Assembly (NCBI RefSeq): GCF_002204745.1
Contig: NZ_NIRR01000024.1
Coordinates: forward strand, 1-64,000
Length of the DNA stretch: 64,000 nucleotides
Source: Hymenobacter amundsenii
Lineage (GTDB): Bacteria; Bacteroidota; Bacteroidia; Cytophagales; Hymenobacteraceae
Direction: 5' to 3'
Part shown: positions 27,058 to 34,351 of the stretch, one piece after another
How the letters are laid out: each line of letters starts with the position of its first letter
How positions within the stretch are numbered: the first letter of the stretch is position 1
Translations under genes and position numbers: made by a program
The notes under the pieces: model-generated
Database searches by the model: none
What the model was told of the DNA's origin: nothing
The model's input: only the letters and a program-made list of their open reading frames with translations

Positions 27058-27486
27058 CTAAAACGGCAGTTGGTCGAGCTCCGGCTCCTGGCGGAAAGTA
27101 ACGGGCTCCTCTGCCGAAGACCCGGCGGCGGCCGGCTGGGCCGTTGCGCCGCCGGGCCGTGAGCCGAGCAATGAGATTTCCTCGGCCACGATTTCGGTAA
27201 CGTAGCGGGTCTGGTTGTCCTTGTCTTGGTACTGGCGGGTTCGGATACGGCCCTCCACGTACACCTGCTGGCCCTTGCGTAAATATTTCTCGGCTAGTTC
27301 GGCCAACCCGCGCCAAGCTGCAATGTGGTGCCACTCGGTTCGCTCGATGCGGGTACCCTGCTTGTCTTTATAGTACTCGTTGGTGGCTAAGGTAAAGTTG
27401 GCTACTGAGTTGCCGCCTTCCAAGTGGCGTACTTCAGGATCTTTACCCAAATGCCCGATCAGAATAACTTTGTTAACGCTGGCCAT
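27058..27486 (-). CDS. ssb: Single-stranded DNA-binding protein
   Basis: A 142-residue protein. The OB fold covers residues 1-110: MASVNKVILIGHLGKDPEVR, then SVANFTLATNEYY, TEWHHIAAWRGLAELAEKYL and GQQVYVEGRIRTRQY. A short disordered linker leads to the acidic tip ELDQLPF, the usual docking peptide for partner proteins such as RecG and other repair enzymes. It sits between recG/gldD and mutY, a loose group of DNA-maintenance genes. Confidence 0.96.
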   Translation of the reverse strand: MASVNKVILIGHLGKDPEVRHLEGGNSVANFTLATNEYYKDKQGTRIERTEWHHIAAWRGLAELAEKYLRKGQQVYVEGRIRTRQYQDKDNQTRYVTEIVAEEISLLGSRPGGATAQPAAAGSSAEEPVTFRQEPELDQLPF

Positions 27487-27581
27487 GTGATTCGTGATAA
27501 GTAAGTGAGAAGATATTGTGGGTGAAAATCAACAGAATAAAGATAACGATTAGAATTCAAATTGCCAAAGAAATTGGCTGT

Positions 27582-28694
27582 TTAAATTCGATTATTGCTA
27601 ATGTAGTTAGTGATTAGGATTGACTTCGGCAACTGCTCCACTTCTGCACTCTGGTAAGGGGCTAAACCCGTAGCCAGCGCGGTAGCCGGCAGCGGCTCGG
27701 CCAACCATACGGTATGGAATTGGGCTTCTACTTTCTGGTGGCTCAGCACATGGCGTGCCGCCACCAACGGCTCCTCGGCGCGGTCGGTGGCTATCCGTCC
27801 GCCCAGGCTTTCCACTGCCTCTAGCAGTTCGGTAGCCGGCAGATGGGCCGTTTCGGTTTCGCGTAGGGCAAAATCGTAGAGGCCTTCCCAAATGTCTTTG
27901 GGGCCGCGTTTGCGCAGGTATACGGTATCGGCATGGCGGAGCACGAGGTAGTGAAAGTAGCGGGTGCGGGCAGCTTTGGCCTTACTTTTTACGGGTAGTT
28001 CGGCCACCATGCCGTGCTGAAAGGCGAAGCACTGAGCCTGGAACGGACAGAACAGGCAGTCGGGCCGGGCCGGGGTGCATTGCAGGGCCCCAAACTCCAT
28101 AATGGCTTGGTTGAACTCGGCGGGTTGGTCATCCGGAATCAACTGATCGGCTAGCAGCTGGAATACTTTGCGGCTGGCAGGGGCCGCAATATCCTGAGTC
28201 AGGCCAAATATGCGGGCCAGCACCCGGTACACGTTGCCGTCGAGCACGGCCACCCGCTCGTCGTAGGCGAATGAGGCGATGGCGGCGGCCGTGTACTGGC
28301 CCACGCCTTTAAGTTTGAGTAGCTCGGCATAGGAGCCGGGGAAGCGGCCGCTGTACTCGGCCACTACCTGCTGGGCAGTATAGTGCATGTTGCGGGCCCG
28401 CGAGTAATAGCCCAAGCCCTGCCAGTGGCGCAATACCTCGTCGGCGGGGGCCGCAGCCAGGTCCTGCACGGTGGGGTAAGTAGCGACGAAGTTCTGGTAA
28501 TAAGGCAGGCCCTGCTGCACGCGGGTTTGCTGCAGAATTACTTCCGACAGCCAGATGGCGTAGGGGTCGCGGGTGTGGCGCCAGGGTAGGTCGCGGCGGT
28601 GGCGCGGGTACCAGGCTAGCAGGGTTGAAGCGAACCAGGAATAGGAATCCGGCGTTGGAGAAGGAGCGGGGTCAGAAGTCAAGTTTTTGAGCAA
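27582..28694 (-). CDS. mutY: A/G-specific adenine glycosylase MutY
   Basis: MutY removes adenine mispaired with 8-oxoguanine. The catalytic Glu is in IWLSEVILQQTRVQQGLPYY, the helix-hairpin-helix is LKLKGVGQYTAAAIASFAY, the Asp is in AVLDGNVYRVL, and the 4Fe-4S cluster is CTPARPDCLFCPFQAQC (C-x6-C-x2-C-x5-C). A C-terminal NUDIX-like domain senses 8-oxoG. The frame is open up to a TTG at 28784, inside the hup leader hairpin, with no in-frame ATG. I place the start at the TTG at 28694 (about 370 aa); a TTG at 28682 is also possible. Confidence 0.9.
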   Translation of the reverse strand: MLKNLTSDPAPSPTPDSYSWFASTLLAWYPRHRRDLPWRHTRDPYAIWLSEVILQQTRVQQGLPYYQNFVATYPTVQDLAAAPADEVLRHWQGLGYYSRARNMHYTAQQVVAEYSGRFPGSYAELLKLKGVGQYTAAAIASFAYDERVAVLDGNVYRVLARIFGLTQDIAAPASRKVFQLLADQLIPDDQPAEFNQAIMEFGALQCTPARPDCLFCPFQAQCFAFQHGMVAELPVKSKAKAARTRYFHYLVLRHADTVYLRKRGPKDIWEGLYDFALRETETAHLPATELLEAVESLGGRIATDRAEEPLVAARHVLSHQKVEAQFHTVWLAEPLPATALATGLAPYQSAEVEQLPKSILITNYISNNRI

Positions 28695-28743
28695 TAATAA
28701 GTTGGACGCAAGTGGGGCGGAAACGCGGATTGCATGAAAACGG

Positions 28744-28774
28744 TTTGTATTACCAAAAAAGGGGGCTACCTTTG
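28744..28774 (+). promoter_or_regulatory. Promoter of hup
   Basis: TTTG at 28744-28747 and TACCTTTG at 28767-28774 are separated by 19 bases, matching the Bacteroidota -33/-7 consensus. Predicted transcription start is near 28780, giving a leader of about 100 bases. It lies over the 5' end of the mutY frame on the other strand. Confidence 0.75.
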
Positions 28775-28833
28775 TGCCCCTCAAAACGTAGGCAAACTCT
28801 TACCGGGCAAGTGCTTACGTTTTGAGGGGGCAC
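28774..28833 (+). promoter_or_regulatory. Long hairpin in the hup leader
   Basis: GTGCCCCTCAAAACGTA (28774-28790) pairs with TACGTTTTGAGGGGGCAC (28816-28833), 17 base pairs with one bulged G and a 25-base loop. The hairpin begins at about the predicted transcription start, so it would cap the 5' end of the mRNA. There is no T-run, so it is not a simple terminator. It may stabilise the mRNA or be a site for autoregulation. Confidence 0.65.
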
Positions 28834-28879
28834 CCGGTGCCGACCTACCTATTTTTCACTCCCCAGTACACCTACCAGC

Positions 28880-29182
28880 GTGACTAAAGCAGAAGTAATT
28901 GCCGAAATTGCCGACAAAACCGGCATTGAGAAAGCCGACGTATCGGCTACCGTAGAAGCCTTCTTCAAAGTTGTAAAAGACTCGATGGCCGACGGTAACA
29001 ACATTTACGTGCGCGGCTTCGGCTCGTTTGTTAACAAGAAACGCGCTAAGAAAGTAGCCCGTAACATCTCCAAAAACACGTCGATCATCATCGACGAGCA
29101 CTTCATCCCGAGCTTCAAGCCATCGAAGACGTTCATCGGGAAAATCAAAAACAGCAAAAAAATCAAGGAAATGGCCGCCTAA
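28880..29182 (+). CDS. hup: HU-family DNA-binding protein
   Basis: A 100-residue nucleoid protein starting at a GTG codon. MTKAEVIAEIADKTGIEKAD is the dimerisation helix region, VRGFGSFVNKKRAKKVARN is the beta-arm base with the usual GFGSF motif, and the tail is Lys-rich (GKIKNSKKIKEM). The arm region SKNTSIIIDEHFIPSFKPSK differs from classical HU (no GRNP), as in several Bacteroidota HU-like proteins. Strong promoter, hairpin leader and terminator suggest high and controlled expression. Confidence 0.93.
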   Translation: MTKAEVIAEIADKTGIEKADVSATVEAFFKVVKDSMADGNNIYVRGFGSFVNKKRAKKVARNISKNTSIIIDEHFIPSFKPSKTFIGKIKNSKKIKEMAA

Positions 29183-29202
29183 GCGACATTCGTTGTACTA
29201 TT

Positions 29203-29257
29203 GCCGGCCGTGCCGCCGGGAACTCCAATCTGGAACCCCTGGCGGCCGGTCTTTTTT
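29203..29257 (+). terminator. Terminator after hup
   Basis: GCCGGCCGTGCCGCC pairs with GGCGGCCGGT and is followed by CTTTTTTCTG. It also overlaps the approach to the TPR gene start. Confidence 0.75.
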
Positions 29258-29274
29258 CTGTCTTGTCCCCGCCG

Positions 29275-30186
29275 ATGGCCGTTGCTTCCTCTTCTAAACA
29301 TCAACTGATAATGCTGGCGCTGGCGCTGGCGTTGGTAGCCGGGTTATTTCTGTTGCCGAAGGTGATTGTGAAGCCGAAGGAGGGCAAGGGTACTCTGGCC
29401 CAGGACGCGGCTCGCACGGCTAACCGCGACCAAGGGGCCGCCGCTCCTAACGTGGGTGAGCTCGACGAGCATGGCCACGCGGCCGGTAGCCACGAAGGTC
29501 CGACTGCCGAACAGCCCCACATGACGATGCCCCCGGCCCAGCGCCGGGAAATCAGTGTGTTGGTGGCCAAGTATGCGGCCGAGCCCGAAATGGGGGCTAA
29601 GTTGAGTATAGCCCGGCAGTTGGCCGAGAAGTACAAAGCAGTGGAGCGTTTCGATAGCGCCGGCTACTACCTGGAGCAGATTGCCCAAGTGCGCCCCGGC
29701 GAGCAAACGTGGAAACGGGCTGCCGACGAGTACTACGAGGCCTTTAGCTTCGCCACTACCGAGGAGCGCCAGAAGCTGCTGGGCGGCAAGAGCCAGGAGT
29801 TGTACGAGAAGGTGTTGAAAAACAACCCCGATAACCTCGACGCCAAAACCAACCTCGGCATGGCGTACATGGCCAGCACCAACCCGGTGCAGGGCATTAC
29901 GCTGCTGCGCGAAGTACTGGTAGCCGACCCTCGCAACGAAAAAGCCCTCTATAACTTGGGCTTGCTGGCTATCCAGAGCAATCAGTACGACAAAGCCGCC
30001 GAGCGTTTCCGGGAGTTGACCCAGGTCAATGCCGAAAACGTCAACGCACAGTTCTATCTTGGCGTATCGTTAGCCCAAACGGGCGCGAAACAGGAAGCCC
30101 GCAAAGCCTTTCTGAAAGCCAAGAGCATCAGCTCCGATCCGGCCCTGGCCGCTTCAGTTGATGAAGAGCTGAAAAAACTCCAGTAG
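29275..30186 (+). CDS. Membrane-anchored TPR protein
   Basis: A 303-residue protein; the ATG at 29275 is preferred over the TTG at 29263. Residues about 10-30 form one transmembrane helix (LIMLALALALVAGLFLLP), followed by a His/Gly-rich linker and at least three tetratricopeptide units (DAKTNLGMAYMASTNPVQGI, ALYNLGLLAIQSNQYDKAAE, NAQFYLGVSLAQTGAKQEAR). This topology presents a TPR domain in the periplasm for protein contacts. The specific partner is unknown. Confidence 0.85.
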   Translation: MAVASSSKHQLIMLALALALVAGLFLLPKVIVKPKEGKGTLAQDAARTANRDQGAAAPNVGELDEHGHAAGSHEGPTAEQPHMTMPPAQRREISVLVAKYAAEPEMGAKLSIARQLAEKYKAVERFDSAGYYLEQIAQVRPGEQTWKRAADEYYEAFSFATTEERQKLLGGKSQELYEKVLKNNPDNLDAKTNLGMAYMASTNPVQGITLLREVLVADPRNEKALYNLGLLAIQSNQYDKAAERFRELTQVNAENVNAQFYLGVSLAQTGAKQEARKAFLKAKSISSDPALAASVDEELKKLQ

Positions 30187-30198
30187 CTTTAGCCCTTC

Positions 30199-30290
30199 GT
30201 TTTCCGTTGTTTGTTGGTTGTTTTTCGTTTCACCTGATCGAAAAGCGAGTTTCCACCCAACAACAGAAAGTGAAGCGAAAGCAATGGAAA
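30199..30290. repeat. Imperfect GTTGTTTGTTGG-type repeat
   Basis: CGTTGTTTGTTGGTTGTTTT with a weak complement AAACAACC near 30286 and TTCGTTTCAC against GTGAAGCGAA. The words resemble the repeat embedded in uvrA at 42747-42844. It lies in the leader region of the 29-residue ribosomal peptide gene. Confidence 0.4.
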
Positions 30291-30323
30291 CAACCATAAT
30301 TCAACCACTTAACCCCCAACAGC

Positions 30324-30413
30324 ATGCCTTGCGGTAAAAAAAGAAAGCGTCATAAGATTGCTACCCACAAGCGGAAGAAGCGCCTGCGCAAGAACCGTCA
30401 TAAGAAGAAGTAA
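30324..30413 (+). CDS. bS22-like small ribosomal peptide (AURKAIP1/COX24 type)
   Basis: A 29-residue, extremely basic ORF: it opens MPCGKKRKRHKIATHKRKK and continues RLRKNRHKKK. This is the Bacteroidota version of the AURKAIP1/COX24 domain peptide, related to mycobacterial bS22 and mitochondrial mS38 of the small ribosomal subunit. The pattern KRKRHKxxxHKRKKRLRKxRHKKK is diagnostic, so I am confident despite the size. It is too small for usual gene callers. It stands between the TPR gene and RNase G, upstream of a strong hairpin. Confidence 0.88.
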   Translation: MPCGKKRKRHKIATHKRKKRLRKNRHKKK

Positions 30414-30520
30414 GCCCCGGCGGGGTTTGCCGACGCGGATTTTCGGTTGAAAATCGAGCGTCTATCTCTCACTCAGGTTCTTCCGAGAGTGGCCGGAAAT
30501 GTGCTTTCCCCGTGGCTTGG

Positions 30521-30557
30521 AAGGGAAGCCGGTGCCCCTAGGGCGCTGGCTTCCCTT
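30521..30557 (+). promoter_or_regulatory. Strong hairpin between the bS22-like gene and rng
   Basis: AAGGGAAGCC (30521-30530) pairs with GGCTTCCCTT (30548-30557), and the inner GGTGCCCCTAGGGCGCT extends the stem. There is no T-run. It lies 69 bases before the rng start, so it is either a 3' end structure of the small gene or part of the rng leader. The rest of 30414-30625 shows no gene. Confidence 0.6.
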
Positions 30558-30625
30558 TGCGGGTTTCGGGGCAGTAGGTTTTAACGGGCTATTTCTTGGG
30601 GTCGCCTCTCTAACCGCTTAATCCA

Positions 30626-32233
30626 TTGAGTAACGAATTAATCATTAATTCTACTCAGGACGGAGAACGGATTGCCTTGCTACAGGATAAGCGGCTCATC
30701 GAATATCATTTCGACCGCAACGACACCGCCTATTCGGTTGGTGACATTTTCCTGGGTACGGTCAAGAAAGTTATGCCCGGTCTGAACGCCGCGTTCATCG
30801 ATATCGGGTATCAAAAAGACGCTTTTCTGCACTACGGCGACCTAGGGGAAAGTTTCCCCTCGCTCATCAAATGGGGTAAAAGCGTTCAATCGCAGAAAAT
30901 AACCGTCGGGTCGCTGAAAAACTTCCAGTTTGAAGCGCCCCTCGACAAAGTGGGCAAAATCGACCTCACGCTCAAAAAGGGCCAGCAATTGGTGGTCCAG
31001 ATTGTGAAGGAGCCGATTTCGACCAAAGGCCCGCGCCTTTCCACCGATATTTCGATGGCTGGCCGGTATTTGGTGCTGGTACCGTTTTCCAACACCATCA
31101 GCGTATCCAAAAAGATTGTCAGCCGCACGGAGCGGGACCGGCTCAAACGCCTCATCGCCTCCATCAAGCCCGACAATTTCGGCGTGATTATCCGCACCGT
31201 GGCCGAAGGCCGCGAGGTGGCCGAACTCGACCGGGATATGCAGAACATGACGGAGAAGTGGAACATGCTGTTCCAGAATCTGAAGGAGGGCAAGCCCAAC
31301 GACAAGATTCTGGGCGAGCTGGGCCGCACGTCCTCCATGTTGCGCGACATGCTCAACGAGTCGTTTGATGCCATTACCGTGGACTCGCCGGCCCTGTACG
31401 AGGAAATGCGCAGCTATTTGCAACAGATTGCCCCCGACAAGCTCGGGTTGCTAAAACTGCACACCGGTAAGGTGAAAGTGTTTGAGCAGCACGGCATCGA
31501 GAAGCAACTCAAGACGCTGTTTGGGAAAGCCGTGACGGCCCCCGGCGGCGGTTACCTGGTTATCGAGCACACGGAGGCCCTGCACGTTATCGACGTGAAC
31601 TCCGGCAACAAGAGCAACCAGGAAGGCGACCAAGAAGCCACGGCCCTAGCCGTGAACCTCGCGGCCGCCCGGGAAGTAGCCCGCCAGCTCCGGCTGCGCG
31701 ACATGGGCGGTATTATCGTGGTCGATTTCATCGATATGAAATCGGCCGAGAGCCGCAAGAAGGTGGAGGATGCGGTCCATAGCGTGATGAAACACGACAA
31801 AGCCCGCTACACGATCCTGCCCATCACCAAGTTTGGCCTGCTTCAGATTACCCGGCAGCGCGTGCGGCCGGCCGAAGCCATTGTTACCGGCGAGGTGTGC
31901 CCCACCTGCGGCGGAACGGGCAAGATTTCGGCTTCCATCCTCGTGACGGACGAAATCGACAACAGCATTGACGACCTACTGGTTGCCCAGAACCAGTCGG
32001 GCATTACCCTTTCGGTGCATCCTTTCCTGCACGCTTACTACACCAAAGGGTTAGTAAGCCGCCAGATGAAGTGGTACCTGAAGTATTACAAGTGGGTAAA
32101 GGTGATGAAGGACACCAGTCTGGGTCTCACCGAATACCGCATCGAGGACGAGCTAGGCGAGGAAATCGAGCTGCACTCGGCCGCCGCGGCCATGAGCCGG
32201 TTGCAGGACCGGGAATTGGAAATAGTTGATTAG
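30626..32233 (+). CDS. rng: Ribonuclease G / E family
   Basis: A 535-residue endoribonuclease for rRNA maturation and mRNA decay. The S1 domain is at about residues 35-125 (GDIFLGTVKKVMPGLNAAFI). The catalytic metal sites are in ALHVIDVNSGNKSNQ and GIIVVDFIDMKSAESRKKV. The zinc-link is CPTCGGTG. There is no long C-terminal scaffold, so it is the short RNase G form. The start is a TTG (MSNELIIN), with no better in-frame start close by. The preceding hairpin may matter for expression, as RNase E genes in other bacteria are autoregulated through their leader. Confidence 0.94.
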   Translation: MSNELIINSTQDGERIALLQDKRLIEYHFDRNDTAYSVGDIFLGTVKKVMPGLNAAFIDIGYQKDAFLHYGDLGESFPSLIKWGKSVQSQKITVGSLKNFQFEAPLDKVGKIDLTLKKGQQLVVQIVKEPISTKGPRLSTDISMAGRYLVLVPFSNTISVSKKIVSRTERDRLKRLIASIKPDNFGVIIRTVAEGREVAELDRDMQNMTEKWNMLFQNLKEGKPNDKILGELGRTSSMLRDMLNESFDAITVDSPALYEEMRSYLQQIAPDKLGLLKLHTGKVKVFEQHGIEKQLKTLFGKAVTAPGGGYLVIEHTEALHVIDVNSGNKSNQEGDQEATALAVNLAAAREVARQLRLRDMGGIIVVDFIDMKSAESRKKVEDAVHSVMKHDKARYTILPITKFGLLQITRQRVRPAEAIVTGEVCPTCGGTGKISASILVTDEIDNSIDDLLVAQNQSGITLSVHPFLHAYYTKGLVSRQMKWYLKYYKWVKVMKDTSLGLTEYRIEDELGEEIELHSAAAAMSRLQDRELEIVD

Positions 32234-32284
32234 CTTAATACATTGACGGATTTTTTCTGCGAAAAAAACTCCTCCTGATAGAAG

Positions 32285-32321
32285 AAACCCCCGCGCTGCT
32301 CAGAGCAACGCGGGGGTTTTT
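32285..32321 (+). terminator. Terminator after rng
   Basis: AAACCCCCGCG ... CGCGGGGGTTTTT with an extended inner stem (CTGCTC/GAGCAA, one mismatch), about 50 bases after the stop. It can also serve the convergent porin gene. Confidence 0.88.
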
Positions 32322-32396
32322 CGTTACGGGTTGATGGGGAAGTAGGAGTGCCGCCTGCATGACGTGCTGACGGCACTCCTTTGGACCAACTTATCC

Positions 32397-33062
32397 CTAA
32401 AACTTAATGCCCACATCGAGCATAAACTCGCTGTTTTTCAACTCCGCATCCTGGATGTTGAGGGTTTGTTCGAAGTAGCGGTCAATGTTGAGCAGGCCGC
32501 GGTGGTAACTGACGCCCGCTAGCAGCTTGGTGCTTTGGCCCAACTGGCGCTCGATGCCGCCGCCCAGGCGCAGGTTCACGTCGGGAATGATAACGTGCTT
32601 GCTGGCTTTGGTGCGGTTGCCAACTTGGTCGACGTAGTACTTATCGCCGTCGATGCGGGCGCCGATAACGCCGCCCACGGCCCCACCGAGCTGGAAGTAA
32701 ACTTTGGTATCGGTAGCAACGTCGTTGGTGAAGAGCTTCACCGTGAGAGGCACCTGCAGGTATTGGAGAGCAATTTTCTGCTCGATGCGCTTGCCGGTGG
32801 GGTCGTCGAAGTAGTCGATTTTACCGCCCTTGCCTACCAGTTCGAGGCCGGTACCGAAGGCGTAGTTCTGACCGAAAAAGTAGTCGATAACCAGACCGCC
32901 GCCAAGACTAAGCTTGGGGCTTTTGTTCTGGAGCTCATCCCCGACCGAAGCAGCCCGCAAGTTGGTGATGGAAGGCGATATTTTAAGGCCGATTTCAACT
33001 TGGGCGGCAGCCGTACCGATGGTGGCAGCGCTGCCCAGCAGGGCCAGCAGAGTCTTTTTCAT
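32397..33062 (-). CDS. Outer-membrane beta-barrel protein (PorT-like)
   Basis: A 221-residue protein with a signal peptide (MKKTLLALLGSAATIGTAAA). The mature chain has alternating beta-strands typical of the PorT/OMP_b-brl_2 type: LGGGLVIDYFFGQNYAFGTG, YLQVPLTVKLF, and a C-terminal strand ending in phenylalanine (SEFMLDVGIKF), the signal for barrel insertion. It resembles the three tandem paralogues at 60-62 kb. Ligand unknown. A TATCTTTG -7 element lies upstream on this strand. Confidence 0.88.
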   Translation of the reverse strand: MKKTLLALLGSAATIGTAAAQVEIGLKISPSITNLRAASVGDELQNKSPKLSLGGGLVIDYFFGQNYAFGTGLELVGKGGKIDYFDDPTGKRIEQKIALQYLQVPLTVKLFTNDVATDTKVYFQLGGAVGGVIGARIDGDKYYVDQVGNRTKASKHVIIPDVNLRLGGGIERQLGQSTKLLAGVSYHRGLLNIDRYFEQTLNIQDAELKNSEFMLDVGIKF

Positions 33063-33136
33063 AGCGAGAGAAGTAAAGCAGTGAATCCAACCCTAACGCC
33101 GGGCGGCGGACCGTTGGTATTTGGCTAATTTCGCAT

Positions 33137-33144
33137 CAAAGATA
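33137..33144 (-). promoter_or_regulatory. Candidate -7 element of the porin promoter (TATCTTTG)
   Basis: TATCTTTG on the minus strand, 75 bases before the porin ATG and immediately before the gldB start on the other strand. No clear -33 half. Confidence 0.4.
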
Positions 33145-33152
33145 GAACCGTG

Positions 33153-34178
33153 ATGCATATTCCTGCCCGTTTGCGTACCCTGCTCGCCGTGTTGCCCGTT
33201 GCTTTGGGCCTGTTGGCCTGCTCCAAGCAGGAGCAAAGCTGCGAGATGAGCCCCGAAGTGGCCAAAGTAAAGGCTAGCGTTCAGCTCGTCCACCTCGAAG
33301 AGCCCTTCTTCCAGATTCGGACCACTGCCGATGCCGACCGGTTTTTGCGTGAGCACGGGCTGTTTGCGCGGCAGTTTCTGCAAAGCCAGCAGTATCCGCC
33401 GGGCGTGCTCAGCGGTACGCTCACCCGCTTAGCCACCAACGCTGGTTTGCAGAAGCTCGGAGCCCAGTCCGACAGCACCTTCCGGGGCCCGGCCCTGCAA
33501 CAGGACCTGACGCACCTGTTTCAGTATGTGCGCTACCACTTCCCCGATTTCCGGGTGCCACCAGTGCGTACGTTCGTGAGTGGGTTGAGCCAGGATTTGT
33601 TCGTCAACGACAGCCTGATGGTGCTGAGCACCGACTATTTCGTGGGGCCGAAAGCCGTATACCGCCCCAACGTGCCGGCCTACATCATGCGCCGCTACAC
33701 GCCGGCTCACATGCTGCCCAATGTGGCGCTGGCCATCAGCAGCAAGTACAATCAGAAATCGGCCGCCAACCCTACCATGCTCAGCGAAATGGTGCAGTTC
33801 GGCAAGGCGCTGTATTTTGCCGAAAAGGTACTGCCCTGCACACCCGACTCACTGCTTATTGGCTACACCGATAAGGAAGTGGCGGGCGTAACGTTCAACG
33901 AAGGGAAAATTTGGGCCCATTTCATCGAGAAAAACCTGCTCTATAACACGGCTCCTTTCGTGGTGCAGAAGTATATCGGGGAGCGGCCCAACATTCCGGA
34001 AATCGATAAAACGGCTCCTGGTCGGGTCGGGGCCTGGGTGGGCTGGCAGATTGTGCGCAAGTACATGGCCGAAAACCCTAAGGTCACGCTTGCTCAGCTC
34101 ATGGCCGAAAAGGATGCCCAACGCATCCTCAACGCCTCCCGCTACCATCCGAAAGTGAACCGGGGTAAGCTCAATTAA
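33153..34178 (+). CDS. gldB: Gliding motility lipoprotein GldB
   Basis: A 341-residue lipoprotein; the ATG at 33153 is preferred to the GTG one codon earlier. Lipobox ALGLLAC, Cys at residue 23. The GldB pattern follows: DLTHLFQYVRYHFPDFRVPP, then TFVSGLSQDLFVNDSLMVLS and an active-site-like LPNVALAISSKYNQKSAANP. GldB is essential for gliding in Flavobacterium johnsoniae. It shares a divergent region with the porin gene and is followed by a 25-base palindrome. Confidence 0.9.
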   Translation: MHIPARLRTLLAVLPVALGLLACSKQEQSCEMSPEVAKVKASVQLVHLEEPFFQIRTTADADRFLREHGLFARQFLQSQQYPPGVLSGTLTRLATNAGLQKLGAQSDSTFRGPALQQDLTHLFQYVRYHFPDFRVPPVRTFVSGLSQDLFVNDSLMVLSTDYFVGPKAVYRPNVPAYIMRRYTPAHMLPNVALAISSKYNQKSAANPTMLSEMVQFGKALYFAEKVLPCTPDSLLIGYTDKEVAGVTFNEGKIWAHFIEKNLLYNTAPFVVQKYIGERPNIPEIDKTAPGRVGAWVGWQIVRKYMAENPKVTLAQLMAEKDAQRILNASRYHPKVNRGKLN

Positions 34179-34215
34179 GAATCAAAGCTGTTTCCAAAGT
34201 CCCTGGAATCAATCG

Positions 34216-34240
34216 GAACGTCATGCTGAGCATGACGTTC
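34216..34240. repeat. Minimal palindrome, GTCATGCTGAG family (copy 4)
   Basis: GAACGTCATGCT-G-AGCATGACGTTC is a perfect 12+1+12 palindrome followed by TTTT. It equals the outer ends of the copy at 6101 with the whole interior missing. Confidence 0.85.
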
Positions 34241-34351
34241 TTTTGACTTTCTAAACAGCTCCATTAGGCATGTTCTACTGAGAGCATCGGGTTGAGGTTG
34301 GAGGATCGTGAATCAAGAGAACTTGGGGTTGAATTCTTAATTCAAAAACGA

